From Actinomycetales bacterium (lineage in GTDB: Bacteria; Actinomycetota; Actinomycetes; Actinomycetales; Dermatophilaceae), in NCBI GenBank assembly GCA_016711095.1, contig JADJTP010000003.1, positions 930,001 through 994,000 of the forward strand: a stretch of 64,000 nucleotides of DNA. The letters run 5' to 3'. A model generated the notes under the pieces. It made no database searches. It was not told where the DNA came from and worked only from the letters and a program-made list of their open reading frames with translations. Made by a program: the position numbers and the translations under genes. Every line of letters begins with the position of its first letter. The first letter of the stretch is position 1. Of the stretch, positions 41,354-50,316 are shown one piece after another.

Positions 41354-41839
41354 ATGAGCACCGCGGCCCCCCTCCCCACCAACCCGGGCCGGCGGCTGCC
41401 CTGGGTGGAGGAGCGATCGGCCGGCGGCGTCGTCGTCGACGTGCACGAGGGTGCCGCTCGGATCGCGGTCATCGCCCGCCGCAACCGGGCCGGGCGGATC
41501 GAATGGTGTCTGCCCAAGGGCCACATCGAGCCAGGCGAGTCACTACCTGAGACTGCGGCACGCGAAGTCGCCGAAGAGACCGGCATCACCGGGCGAGTGC
41601 TCGCCGAGCTGGGCACGATCGACTATTGGTTCGCGGCGGGCGACAAACGGGTGCACAAGTTCGTCCATCATTACCTGCTCGAGGCCACCGGTGGTGAGCT
41701 CACCATCGAGAACGACCCCGACCAGGAGGCGATCGACGTCGCCTGGTTCCCACTCGACGAGGTCCACCAACATCTGACGTTCCCCAACGAGAGGCGCATC
41801 GCCAAGGTCGCCTGGGAGCGTTTGGCAGGCACCGCGTGA
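41354..41839 (+). CDS. NUDIX hydrolase
   Basis: 161 residues. The Nudix box is GHIEPGESLPETAAREVAEETGI with all conserved Gly and Glu. N-terminal ERSAGGVVVDVHEGA is typical of the MutT-like enzyme next to pcnA (mycobacterial Rv3908 position). It hydrolyses nucleoside diphosphate-linked compounds; substrate unknown. Its stop overlaps the DUF6049 start. Confidence 0.92.
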   Translation: MSTAAPLPTNPGRRLPWVEERSAGGVVVDVHEGAARIAVIARRNRAGRIEWCLPKGHIEPGESLPETAAREVAEETGITGRVLAELGTIDYWFAAGDKRVHKFVHHYLLEATGGELTIENDPDQEAIDVAWFPLDEVHQHLTFPNERRIAKVAWERLAGTA

Positions 41840-44019
41840 AGCTGACGGCGCTCGCGGCCCGGGGGGCCGCGCTCGTCGCAGCCGTGATCGTGTCGGTCGC
41901 GGGAGTGCCCGGTGCGGCTGTCGCCGCCGATATGCCGCCCGCCGGTATGCCGCCCGCCGGTATGCCGCCCGCCCGCCTCGCCGGTCAGACGGATACCGCA
42001 CCCTCCCGGCTGACGCTGACCCAGATCACACCGTCGGTCCTCGCGCCGGGCGGAACGCTCACCATCAGCGGCACGGTCGACGCGGCAGGATCGCCCACCG
42101 GGTCGGGCGCGGCCTCCGGAGCCGCGGCGGCTGTCCGGCTGGTGCGCGGCCGCGCCAGCATCGACAACCGCACCGACGTCCAGACCTGGTCCACGGGAGT
42201 CGGGACCGCCACGGGCACCGAAGTCGATCGCACCCCGATCGACTCGCGCCGCACAGGCGGGGCGCCCTTCACCCTCACTGTCGGCGCCGAGCAGTTGCGA
42301 CTGGCCCGACCCTTCGGCGTCGTCCCGATCGCCGTCGAGCTGATCGGCGAGCGGGGGACGAGTCTGGCCGTGCTACGCACCTTTGTCGGCTGGCAGCGGG
42401 CCGCCGACTACACGCCGATCTCCATCGCCTGGGTGTTGCCGGTCACCCTAGAGGCCGATCCCGGCCTGCGGGCGGCGGCCCCAGCCGACCGCGCCGCTGC
42501 CTGGGACGCTCAGGTCGGCCCGGGATCCCCGCTGGTGCAGATGCTCGCCGCGACCGCTGGTCGCTCGGTGACCTATGCCGTCGACCCCGCAGTTCTGGGC
42601 CCAAGCTCGAGCCTCGACCAGGGGCCGCTTGCGCAGGCCCTGGTCGCCGCCTCCACGACCAACCCGGTCCTTGCGCTGCCGCAGGACGACCCCGACCTCG
42701 CAGCCCTCACCACGGCTGACGCGCTGGCCGCAGCACAGGGGCAGCTTCCCGAGCTGCTCGGCGGCGCCGATCGGCTCAAGGCCCGAGGGATCGGCACGCG
42801 GGTCGGCTTTGCCTGGCCAGCAGACGGGACGCTGCCGGCCGGACGGGAAGCCGCGCTGCGGGCGGCATACGGGTCGGGGTTGTCGGCGATCTTGGTGTCG
42901 GGGCACGCGACCGACCCGACAGCGCGGCTCACCCCGTCCACGGCCGGGACCGCCCCCCTGGGCACGCCGGTGCTGCGATGGGACGATCGGCTGAGCGAGC
43001 TGTTCACCGAGCTGTCCACGCCCGCCGAGGCGACCATCGCCCGGCAGTTGCTCGTCGCGCAGACCGCGGCGTTGCACGGCGAACGGCCGTCCATCGCCCG
43101 GACCTTCCTCGTCGTGGCCCCGCGCGGGGCCACCGCCGACGCCGATCCCGGCGAGCTCGGGGAGTTGCTGCGGTCGGCCGACCGCATCCCGTGGGTGCGG
43201 ACTGTCGGCCTGGATGTGGCGCTGCGTCCGGGCATCGGCCCCGACGCGGCCCGAGCGCTGCCCACCGCCACAACCCCCGGCAACACCCCCGCCACAGCGA
43301 CCGACATCGGCGGCGCCAAGAGCCCGCTGACCCCCGGCACGCTGTCGCGGATCGCCACCCAGCAGACCCTGCTCAGCACCCTCAGCACTGTGCTCGACCC
43401 GACAAGCCCGACCATGGGCCGCTGGCACGACATCGGCAGCGACCTCGTCAGCGTCCGCTGGCGCGATCGGCCGTCGGAGCACGCCACGGTGCTCGACCAG
43501 CTCGCCCGATCCACCGCCACCGTGGCCGACGGCCTGTCGGTCAGCCCCCAGTCGGCGAATTTCCTGGCCGACGAGGGCGTGCTACAGGTGACCATCGTCA
43601 ACGATCTCGACGAACCTGTGCACGGCATCCGGGCAGTGCTGACACCGGGCAATGCACGGATGTATGTCGTCGAGGCCGGTCAGCCCGTTGACGTCGCCGC
43701 ACGTGCCAAGGCGACCGTGCAGATCCGACTCGCTGCGGTCGCCCAAGGGCTTGTCCCGATCAGCGCCTGGATCGAGACCCTTGACGGCACCCGGATCGGC
43801 CGGACCGAGCAGATATCCGTGCAGGCTGCGCCACCCGGTGCGTGGCTCTACGTGTCGATGTGGACGGCGTTCGGGCTGATTCTGCTGGTCGGGATCATCC
43901 GGACGCTGCGCCGGCCACCCCGGACCACGGCCGAGCTCGGCGTCATCGCTCTCGATCCGGTCGACCCGATGCCCGAAGTCCCGCTCGTCGCGCCAGTCGT
44001 GCGACACCCCGCGCCGTAG
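41836..44019 (+). CDS. DUF6049-family secreted or membrane-anchored protein
   Basis: 727 residues from GTG 41836. N-terminal signal peptide (LTALAARGAALVAAVIVSVA), a long extracytoplasmic region including SISRKQ-free beta and Rossmann-like segments (TPISIAWVLPVTLEAD), and one C-terminal helix (AWLYVSMWTAFGLILLVGII) with a short cytoplasmic tail. Same position as mycobacterial Rv3909, a cell-envelope protein of unknown function. After the signal peptide, a 15-bp repeat encodes three MPPAG-like units. Confidence 0.85.
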   Translation: MKLTALAARGAALVAAVIVSVAGVPGAAVAADMPPAGMPPAGMPPARLAGQTDTAPSRLTLTQITPSVLAPGGTLTISGTVDAAGSPTGSGAASGAAAAVRLVRGRASIDNRTDVQTWSTGVGTATGTEVDRTPIDSRRTGGAPFTLTVGAEQLRLARPFGVVPIAVELIGERGTSLAVLRTFVGWQRAADYTPISIAWVLPVTLEADPGLRAAAPADRAAAWDAQVGPGSPLVQMLAATAGRSVTYAVDPAVLGPSSSLDQGPLAQALVAASTTNPVLALPQDDPDLAALTTADALAAAQGQLPELLGGADRLKARGIGTRVGFAWPADGTLPAGREAALRAAYGSGLSAILVSGHATDPTARLTPSTAGTAPLGTPVLRWDDRLSELFTELSTPAEATIARQLLVAQTAALHGERPSIARTFLVVAPRGATADADPGELGELLRSADRIPWVRTVGLDVALRPGIGPDAARALPTATTPGNTPATATDIGGAKSPLTPGTLSRIATQQTLLSTLSTVLDPTSPTMGRWHDIGSDLVSVRWRDRPSEHATVLDQLARSTATVADGLSVSPQSANFLADEGVLQVTIVNDLDEPVHGIRAVLTPGNARMYVVEAGQPVDVAARAKATVQIRLAAVAQGLVPISAWIETLDGTRIGRTEQISVQAAPPGAWLYVSMWTAFGLILLVGIIRTLRRPPRTTAELGVIALDPVDPMPEVPLVAPVVRHPAP
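41939..41971 (+). repeat. 15-bp tandem repeat in the DUF6049 gene
   Basis: GCCGGTATGCCGCCC is repeated after an initial partial unit, encoding MPPAG-MPPAG-MPPAR just after the signal peptide. Each unit carries a GTATGCC motif. Confidence 0.85.
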
Positions 44020-44082
44020 GATGACCAGACAGCCAAGCCTCGTGCGGGGCAGGCTCGTGTGAGAGGCCTGGAGGCAGGATTC

Positions 44083-46115
44083 GTGGAACACCTCGGCCCA
44101 GGGACAACCCTCGGTGAGCGCTATATCGCCGGCCGGCGACTGCACCAGCACCCGCGCTGGGAGCGGTGGGCCGCAGAGGACACGGTCCTGGGCCGAGACG
44201 TCGTCCTGTTGTGCTTCTCCCCTGAAGACGCCCAGGCCTCGGCCACCGTCGATGCCGGGCGACGTGCCGCCGTCGTCGAGGACCCCCGCTTGGTAAGGGT
44301 GCTCGACGTCGTGACCAGCGGCCCGGCATACGCGGTCGTCGAGGAAGCGATCCCCGACGCGCACGCGCTCACCCAGATCCTCGCCGGCGGTGGGCTGCCC
44401 GGCGACGAGGCCCTGCGCATCACCGGGGAATGCGCCGTCGCCCTGGCCACGGCTGCCACCCGCGGTCTGCATCACCTCGTCCTGACGCCGAGCAACGTCC
44501 TCATCCGGCCCGACGGCGCCATCATGGTCCGCGGAGTCGCCACCGAGGGGGCACTGTTCGGCCAGGACGACCTCCCTGCCGGGGAGGCCTCGCGCCGGGA
44601 CGCCCGGGCGCTCGTGGCCATCGGGTATGCCGCGCTCACCGGCCGGTGGCCGCTGCCCGGCCCCAACTCCGGACTCCAGGCGGCCCCGACCCTCAGCGGC
44701 CGGGTCGTGAGCCCGGGCGATTTAGGCGCCGGGTCCAGCCCAGAGCTCGACCGCCTGTCGCGGGTGATGCTCGTCGAGAACGCGGGGCCGCAGACGCCCG
44801 AGGAACTGGTGGCCGTGCTACGGCCCTGGTCCCCCGTCGCCACCGTCGATCTGACCGTTGAGGGCATGAATCGCTTTGTGGCACAAGGGAATCGCGACAG
44901 CGATGGTGGCGACGGCTTGCCGGCGACCCGGCCGGTTGGGATGGCGCCCGCCCCGAGTGGTCCTCCGAGTGGTCCTCCGAGTGGTCCTTCGAGTGGTCCT
45001 CCGAGTGGTCCTTCGGCTGGTCGTCCGAGCGGGGCCCGGCGGTGCCCCCTCCGGCGGAGCAGCGCCGCGGCGGAGCGGTGGCGTGCGGCGGAACGGTGGC
45101 GGCAGGCGGAACGGTCGCCGCAGGCGGAGCAGTCGCGGCGGTCGCCCGGCGGTTTGGTACCCGACTCAGCGCTGCCGGCTCGACCGCCGCTGAGGTGGCC
45201 GGGCAGATCGGTGAGCGGGTAGGTGAGCGGACCAGGAAGGTGAGCGAGCGGGTCGGCGAACGGGCCCGGCACACAGGTGAGCGGGTGACCGAGCGACTTG
45301 ACCAGGCCGGGCGGGGTCTCGGGGCCGCGAGCGGTTCCGAGACCGAGTCCGGAGTCAGCGCGATCACCGGACCCGACGGCATCGGCAGCGACCCCTCCCT
45401 GTCCAGCCCCGTGGGCGACGGCAGCGACCGACTCGAGGCATCGGACCCGCTCGGCGACGGGGCGGCACCCAGGTCGCAGGAGACGGGCCTCGCGCTGGCC
45501 ATCGTTGCTGCGCTCGTCGTGCTGCTGGCGGTCCTGGGCATCTGGGGCCTGCCAAGGATCGGAACCTCCACGCCGGACACGGGTGAGACGACGGTTGCAA
45601 CCGGAACGGCGAACTCAACCGCACCGGCCGGCGGTGACGCGGGCGGACCCGCGGCCACGGTTGCGGCTCCCGCCGGAACCCCAGTGCCAATCGTCGGCAG
45701 CGCCGGATTCGAGGTGACCCTCGGCCAGGTCTCCTCGACGACCTCGGGGCGTGCCTTCGACGGCAAGGCCGACACCATGTGGCGATCGGGCTGGTTCAAG
45801 ACTGCCAACTTCGGCGGTATCAACAAGCAGGGAATCGGTATCATCGCCGACCTCGGTCAGCAAACCCCGGTGCGCCGGGTCCTCGTCACTGTCCCCGCCG
45901 CCCAGGACATCACGGTCTATCTCGCCAACCGTGCCTCTCTCGACGGAGCCACCAAGATCGGATCGAGCTCGGGCAAGTCCGGTGAGCTGGTCTTCGAGCT
46001 CCCCACCGGTCCAGCGCCCGCCGGTCAGCTCGTCATCATCGTCGTCACCGCACTCGGGCCCGACGGCGAAGGTCGATTCCGTGCTCAGGTGCAAGAGGTG
46101 AAGGTGACGACGTGA
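44083..46115 (+). pseudogene. Pseudokinase/discoidin-type membrane protein, frame-shifted as assembled
   Basis: Start GTG 44083, with GGAGG 10 bases upstream. Residues 1-270 resemble a protein kinase without catalytic residues (GTTLGERYIAGRRL; HHLVLTPSNVLIRPDG, where active kinases have HRDLKPxN). A Pro/Ser linker of 12-bp repeats follows, and near 45040 the frame changes from the one ending at 45222 to one continuing to 46115. The latter has coil-forming GERVGERTRKVSERVGERA, a membrane helix (LALAIVAALVVLLAVLGIW) and a discoidin-like domain (FDGKADTMWRSGWF). In mycobacteria the equivalent region is fused to MurJ. One base change would restore the frame. Confidence 0.8.
44953..45024 (+). repeat. 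12-bp tandem repeat in the pseudokinase linker
   Basis: CCGAGTGGTCCT repeated about six times encodes Pro-Ser-Gly-Pro units between the kinase-like domain and the membrane helix. The frame shift lies immediately downstream, so repeat slippage or mis-assembly is a likely cause. Confidence 0.9.
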
Positions 46116-46666
46116 GCTCCGCTCTGTCGACCCTGGCCGATCACAGTGACGCCCAGCTGATCGCGGCCCATTGCGCCGGGCACCCCGACGCCTTTGGGGA
46201 GATCTTCCGCCGCCACAAGGACCGGATGTGGGCGGTCGCGGTGCGCACGTGCGGCGACCCCGAGATGGCGGCGGACGCCGTGCAGGACGCCTTCCTCGCG
46301 GCATACCGTCGCGCCGGGTCCTTCCGCGGCGAGGCCGCGGTGACGACCTGGCTGCACCGCATCGTCGTCAACGCGTGTCTGGATCGGCTGCGCCGCCGCC
46401 GACCCACGTCCGCGTTGCCGGAGGTCGAGCTCCCCGACCGCCACGATGACCACGCCGCGACGGTGACCCGGCTTGACGTGCGGGCAGCGTTGGCGAAACT
46501 GCCGGAGGGTCAGCGGCTGGCCCTCGTCCTGGTCGACATGCAGCAACTGTCAGTGGCCGAGACCGCCGAAATCCTCGGCGTCGCCGAGGGAACGGTCAAA
46601 TCGCGGTGCTCTCGCGCCCGCGCGGCCATGGCCGAGTCGCTCGGGCTGCACCGGGGTGCTTCATGA
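46112..46666 (+). CDS. sigM: ECF sigma factor, SigM type
   Basis: 184 residues from GTG 46112, overlapping the previous stop. Sigma70 region 2 (HPDAFGEIFRRHKDRMWAVA; DAVQDAFLAAYR; TTWLHRIVVNACLDRLRRRR) and region 4 (LPEGQRLALVLVDMQQLSVAETAEILGVAEGTVKSRCSRAR). Position between the pseudokinase and trxB is that of actinobacterial sigM, linked to thiol-oxidative stress. The gene after it is probably its anti-sigma factor. Confidence 0.92.
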   Translation: MSSALSTLADHSDAQLIAAHCAGHPDAFGEIFRRHKDRMWAVAVRTCGDPEMAADAVQDAFLAAYRRAGSFRGEAAVTTWLHRIVVNACLDRLRRRRPTSALPEVELPDRHDDHAATVTRLDVRAALAKLPEGQRLALVLVDMQQLSVAETAEILGVAEGTVKSRCSRARAAMAESLGLHRGAS

Positions 46667-46820
46667 CGCGCCTCGAGGCCCTGGGGCAGAACCAGCCCGC
46701 CGAGCGTCGGAACCATCGCGCGGCCCGTTCCGTCTCACGGGTGGAGGACATCCGGACACACCGGCGTCGCCCGGCTCGTCGGGGGGCGGGTTGCCCGCTG
46801 AGCCTCCGGAGGGACAGAGC

Positions 46821-47819
46821 ATGACCGAGCCGAGGTGGTTCGAGCAGGACGCCAATCCGGATCCGACGATGGATGACACCGGGGTGCGCAGCCTGCTCGC
46901 TGCCCTGCCCGACCCCGGGCCGATGCCCGAGGCGGTTGCAGCCAGCATCCTCTCGGCCCTGGCGGCGGCGCAGGACCGAGGGGCGCTGGAGCCACACGAG
47001 GGCTCGGCGCAGTTGGGCGCGGAGCTCGGGCTCGTCTCCGACTCCGTCGATCAGGCGGAGATCGGCGACGACGCGGCAGGCGACCACACGGCATACGTGG
47101 CGGGTATGCCGGTCCGTGGCGACGGCGCAGTCGCGGGTGAGGCGGCTCTGCGAGCGTTGCCCGACGGGTCCGGCCGACCCGGCCGTCCCCCTGAAGCCCC
47201 CCGCGGACTCTGGCGCGGGCGGCAGCAGCGGGCGCTTGATCAGGGTGAGATCCGCCGCCGTCGGCAGGTCGTGCTCGGGTCCGCCGCTGCGTCGCTCGCC
47301 GTGATCGCGCTCGCCGCCGGAGGCTTGTCGCGGTTGAGCAGCCAGGGCGGAACCACCACGGCGGGGGTGCTCACGGCGAACGAACCCGCACGGGCTGGCG
47401 GCTCGCCGGGCGCCAGTGACGCCTCGGAGCTATCCCGGCAACCAGACGGCGCGAAAGCGCCGACGGGAGCGTTGCCGAACGGTGCGTCGGCGCACATCGA
47501 GCAAAGCGCCCGCTCCTACACGGCGGCCACCCTGCCCCGCCTCGCCCAGGCCATGCTCGACACGCCGGGTGCCCCGCCCCCCAGCGACGCGGTGTCCCTG
47601 GCGGAGGTTTCCACGCTGCCTGGGCTGAGCGAATGCCTGACGACTCTCGGCGAAGGATCCCCGCAAGCTGTGTTCGTCGACCTCGCGGACTTCGACGGGC
47701 AGCCGGCCGCCGTCATCGTCGTCGTGGACGCCACAGGCCTCACCCAGGCGTATGCCGTGCAGCGTTCGTGCGCCAAGGGCGAGCCGGGCCTGCTGGCGGG
47801 CCCGGTGGTCATGCCCTGA
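46821..47819 (+). CDS. Putative membrane anti-sigma factor for SigM
   Basis: 332 residues from ATG 46821, with GGAGGGACAGAGC upstream. A long acidic cytoplasmic N-terminus (GVRSLLAALPDPGPMPEAVAA), basic stop-transfer, one membrane helix (VLGSAAASLAVIALAAGGL) and an extracytoplasmic C-terminal domain (SLAEVSTLPGLSECLTTLG, VIVVVDATGLTQAYAVQRSC). Topology and place after sigM fit a regulatory anti-sigma; no zinc-binding HxxxCxxC motif is seen, so the assignment rests on context. Confidence 0.7.
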   Translation: MTEPRWFEQDANPDPTMDDTGVRSLLAALPDPGPMPEAVAASILSALAAAQDRGALEPHEGSAQLGAELGLVSDSVDQAEIGDDAAGDHTAYVAGMPVRGDGAVAGEAALRALPDGSGRPGRPPEAPRGLWRGRQQRALDQGEIRRRRQVVLGSAAASLAVIALAAGGLSRLSSQGGTTTAGVLTANEPARAGGSPGASDASELSRQPDGAKAPTGALPNGASAHIEQSARSYTAATLPRLAQAMLDTPGAPPPSDAVSLAEVSTLPGLSECLTTLGEGSPQAVFVDLADFDGQPAAVIVVVDATGLTQAYAVQRSCAKGEPGLLAGPVVMP

Positions 47820-48028
47820 GGTCGACCGACCTGACAGCGATCGTGCCGTCGCCTCGGGTGGGTCGCCTCGGGTGGGTCGACCGGGAATGCTGAGGGATCG
47901 CCGCAGGTTGGTCCGATTGAGGGAAACACCGGCGCGGCCTGATCCCCCCTCGGGGCCGAGCCGGTATGTTGGGCTCCCGGCGCTCAGCTAACACAACATC
48001 TGCCGTTTGGTACTGCGTCTCGGTGCCT

Positions 48029-48046
48029 GCCCGCCTCAGGCGGGCA
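48029..48046. terminator. Short GC hairpin before trxB
   Basis: TGCCCGCC-TC-AGGCGGGCA pairs over 8 bp in the 293-bp gap between the anti-sigma gene and trxB. The gap otherwise holds the presumed trxB promoter and no gene. Confidence 0.4.
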
Positions 48047-48112
48047 CCGGCGCGGCCCGCGTCGGTCTGTCCGGCCGGTCCGAGACCATCGATCGAGGAG
48101 TGATTCCCGAAA

Positions 48113-49138
48113 GTGACCGATCCTGTGACGGACCCGCTGACCGAACCGGTCGATCCCACCGGAGCGGCCGATCCCACCGACCTCACTGCTTCTGAGGTGC
48201 GGGAGGTGGTGATTGTCGGGTCGGGTCCGGCGGGGTATACGGCGGCGGTGTATGCCGCGCGGGCGGGGTTGCGGCCGGTGCTGTTCGAGGGTGCGGTCAC
48301 TGCCGGTGGGGCGTTGATGACCACGACCGATGTGGAGAACTTCCCGGGGTTTCCTGATGGGGTGCTGGGTCCGGATCTGATGTTGGCGATGCGGGCGCAG
48401 GCTGAGAAGTTCGGCACTGAAATAGTGACCGACGATGTCACCGCGATGGAGTTGACTGGTGCGGTCAAGACGGTCACCGACGGTGAGGGCCGCACGTGGT
48501 CGGCTCGCACGGTGATCCTGGCGATGGGTTCGGCCTACCGTGAGTTGGGGTTGCCCGACGAGAAGCGTCTGTCCGGGCGTGGGGTGTCCTGGTGTGCGAC
48601 CTGCGATGGGTTCTTCTTCCGTGATCAGGACATCGCCGTGGTCGGCGGCGGGGACTCCGCCGTCGAGGAAGCGACGTTCCTGACCCGGTTCGCCCGGTCG
48701 GTCACCATGGTGCACCGCCGCGACAGTCTGCGGGCCTCCACGATCATGGCTGCCCGGGCGGCGGCCGACCCGAAGATCACCTTCGCGTGGAACTGCACAG
48801 TCACCGCCTTGCACGGCGAGAGCAAACTGACCGGCATCACCCTGACCGACACCACCACCGGCGCCACCCGCGACCTACCAGTCACCGGCCTGTTCGTGGC
48901 GATCGGCCACGACCCCCGCAACGAACTTCTGCAGGGTGTCGTGGACTTGGACCCCGACGGATACGTCACCGTCCAAGGCCGCAGCACCCTGACCAACATC
49001 CCCGGCGTCTTCGCCTGCGGCGACCTCGTCGACCACACCTACCGACAAGCCATCACCGCCGCCGGCTCCGGCTGCGCAGCGGCCCTGGACACCGAACGCC
49101 ACCTCACCGACCTGAACACCCAATCGGTGAGCCCCTGA
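48113..49138 (+). CDS. trxB: Thioredoxin-disulfide reductase
   Basis: 341 residues from GTG 48113. FAD site VVIVGSGPAGYTAAVYAARAG, redox pair CATC in SWCATCDGFFFR, NADPH site VVGGGDSAVEEATFL and C-terminal GVFACGDLVDHTYRQAITAAGSGC. It reduces thioredoxin with NADPH. The coding strand is strongly G-rich up to about 48.7 kb and C-rich after it. trxA follows 89 bp downstream. Confidence 0.96.
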   Translation: MTDPVTDPLTEPVDPTGAADPTDLTASEVREVVIVGSGPAGYTAAVYAARAGLRPVLFEGAVTAGGALMTTTDVENFPGFPDGVLGPDLMLAMRAQAEKFGTEIVTDDVTAMELTGAVKTVTDGEGRTWSARTVILAMGSAYRELGLPDEKRLSGRGVSWCATCDGFFFRDQDIAVVGGGDSAVEEATFLTRFARSVTMVHRRDSLRASTIMAARAAADPKITFAWNCTVTALHGESKLTGITLTDTTTGATRDLPVTGLFVAIGHDPRNELLQGVVDLDPDGYVTVQGRSTLTNIPGVFACGDLVDHTYRQAITAAGSGCAAALDTERHLTDLNTQSVSP

Positions 49139-49227
49139 CCAGACCCGCCGGGACCAACTCGAGGCGTCCCGGCGCACCAACGACCGCACAGCGAGATCCC
49201 AACCTCTGCCGCCACTGAAAGGGCACC

Positions 49228-49554
49228 ATGGGCGCCATCCCCGCCACCACAGATGCAACCTTCGCCACCGACGTCCTTGCCAGCAGTAAGCCCGTCCTCG
49301 TCGACTTCTGGGCGGCTTGGTGCGGCCCGTGCAAGCAGATCGCTCCCATCCTCGAGGAGATTTACGCTGAGTACGGCGACCGGGTCGAGATCCGCAAGCT
49401 CGACACCGACGCCAACCCGGCCACGACCGCGCGATACGGCGTCACCGGCATTCCGACCCTGAACCTCTACGTCGGCGGCGAGGTCGTCAAGACCATCGTC
49501 GGAGCCAAGCCCAAGCGGCTGCTCCTTCGCGAGCTGGAGGACTTCATCGGCTGA
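49228..49554 (+). CDS. trxA: Thioredoxin
   Basis: 108 residues. Redox site WCGPC in VDFWAAWCGPCKQIAPIL, then KLDTDANPATTARYGVTGIPTLNLY with the cis-Pro, ending FIG. Substrate of TrxB next door; both probably belong to the SigM thiol-stress regulon. Confidence 0.96.
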   Translation: MGAIPATTDATFATDVLASSKPVLVDFWAAWCGPCKQIAPILEEIYAEYGDRVEIRKLDTDANPATTARYGVTGIPTLNLYVGGEVVKTIVGAKPKRLLLRELEDFIG

Positions 49555-49641
49555 GCGGCTCCGAGCGCGACTAGTTGCGTCACGCTGTCACACCGAGTTG
49601 TCACACGGACACACGGACACACCCACACACGGAAGCGACAA

Positions 49642-50313
49642 TCAAGGCTGGTCGCCACGTGTCGCCGTACCCGTCGGCACCTCGCCGAGCCGACGAACGG
49701 GCGCAAGCAGCCGCTCCAGCGCATGCTCGATGTCCTCCCGCCACGCCAGTGCGGTGCGCAGATCAAGCCTCATCCGGGGGAAACTCGCGTGCTCCCGGAC
49801 CGCATGGAAGCCCACCGCCTCGAGGTATTCCGCGGGCAGCAGACAGGGATCGCCCGCTCGTGACGCGATTGCTTCGATGGCTCGATAGCCCCGACTGAGC
49901 GTCTGCCGGGCGGCGGTTTGCAGCAGCACCCGCCCGAGGCCTTGGCCGGCATACGGGGGGGCGATTCGGGCGGCCACGAGCACGAGAGCGTCCTCGAAGA
50001 CCGGAGCGGTGGGGAAGGCGAGCGCTCGCGGCACGAGATGCGCCGGCCCGAGGATGAGGTGCCCGGCGACGTGGTCATCGACGTGAACGCTCCAGCCGGG
50101 GGACCCCCACTCCTGCTCCACGCTGGCCAGCCAGGTCCGCTTGGCTGCCCGACCGCCAGATCCTTGGGTGGGCTGCGGTCGGGCAGGCGAGCTGTCCCAG
50201 AAGCCACACGAGGCGCAGGGCTCAACGATCTCAGCGACGGTTCTCATGGTGAGCGGCACCACGGATCGACCTGCCCGCCGGTGACCGTGGCCCCTCACTG
50301 CTCCATCGCTCAT
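49642..50313 (-). CDS. GNAT-family N-acetyltransferase
   Basis: 223 residues. The acetyl-CoA loop is RIAPPYAGQGLGRVLLQTAARQ, preceded by LVLVAARI and followed by YRAIEAIA; the N-terminal CASCGFWD pair of cysteines is a feature of this subfamily next to parB. Substrate unknown. Stop codon is 3 bases after the parB end, so it follows parB in the same operon. Confidence 0.87.
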   Translation of the reverse strand: MSDGAVRGHGHRRAGRSVVPLTMRTVAEIVEPCASCGFWDSSPARPQPTQGSGGRAAKRTWLASVEQEWGSPGWSVHVDDHVAGHLILGPAHLVPRALAFPTAPVFEDALVLVAARIAPPYAGQGLGRVLLQTAARQTLSRGYRAIEAIASRAGDPCLLPAEYLEAVGFHAVREHASFPRMRLDLRTALAWREDIEHALERLLAPVRRLGEVPTGTATRGDQP

Positions 50314-50316
50314 GGG

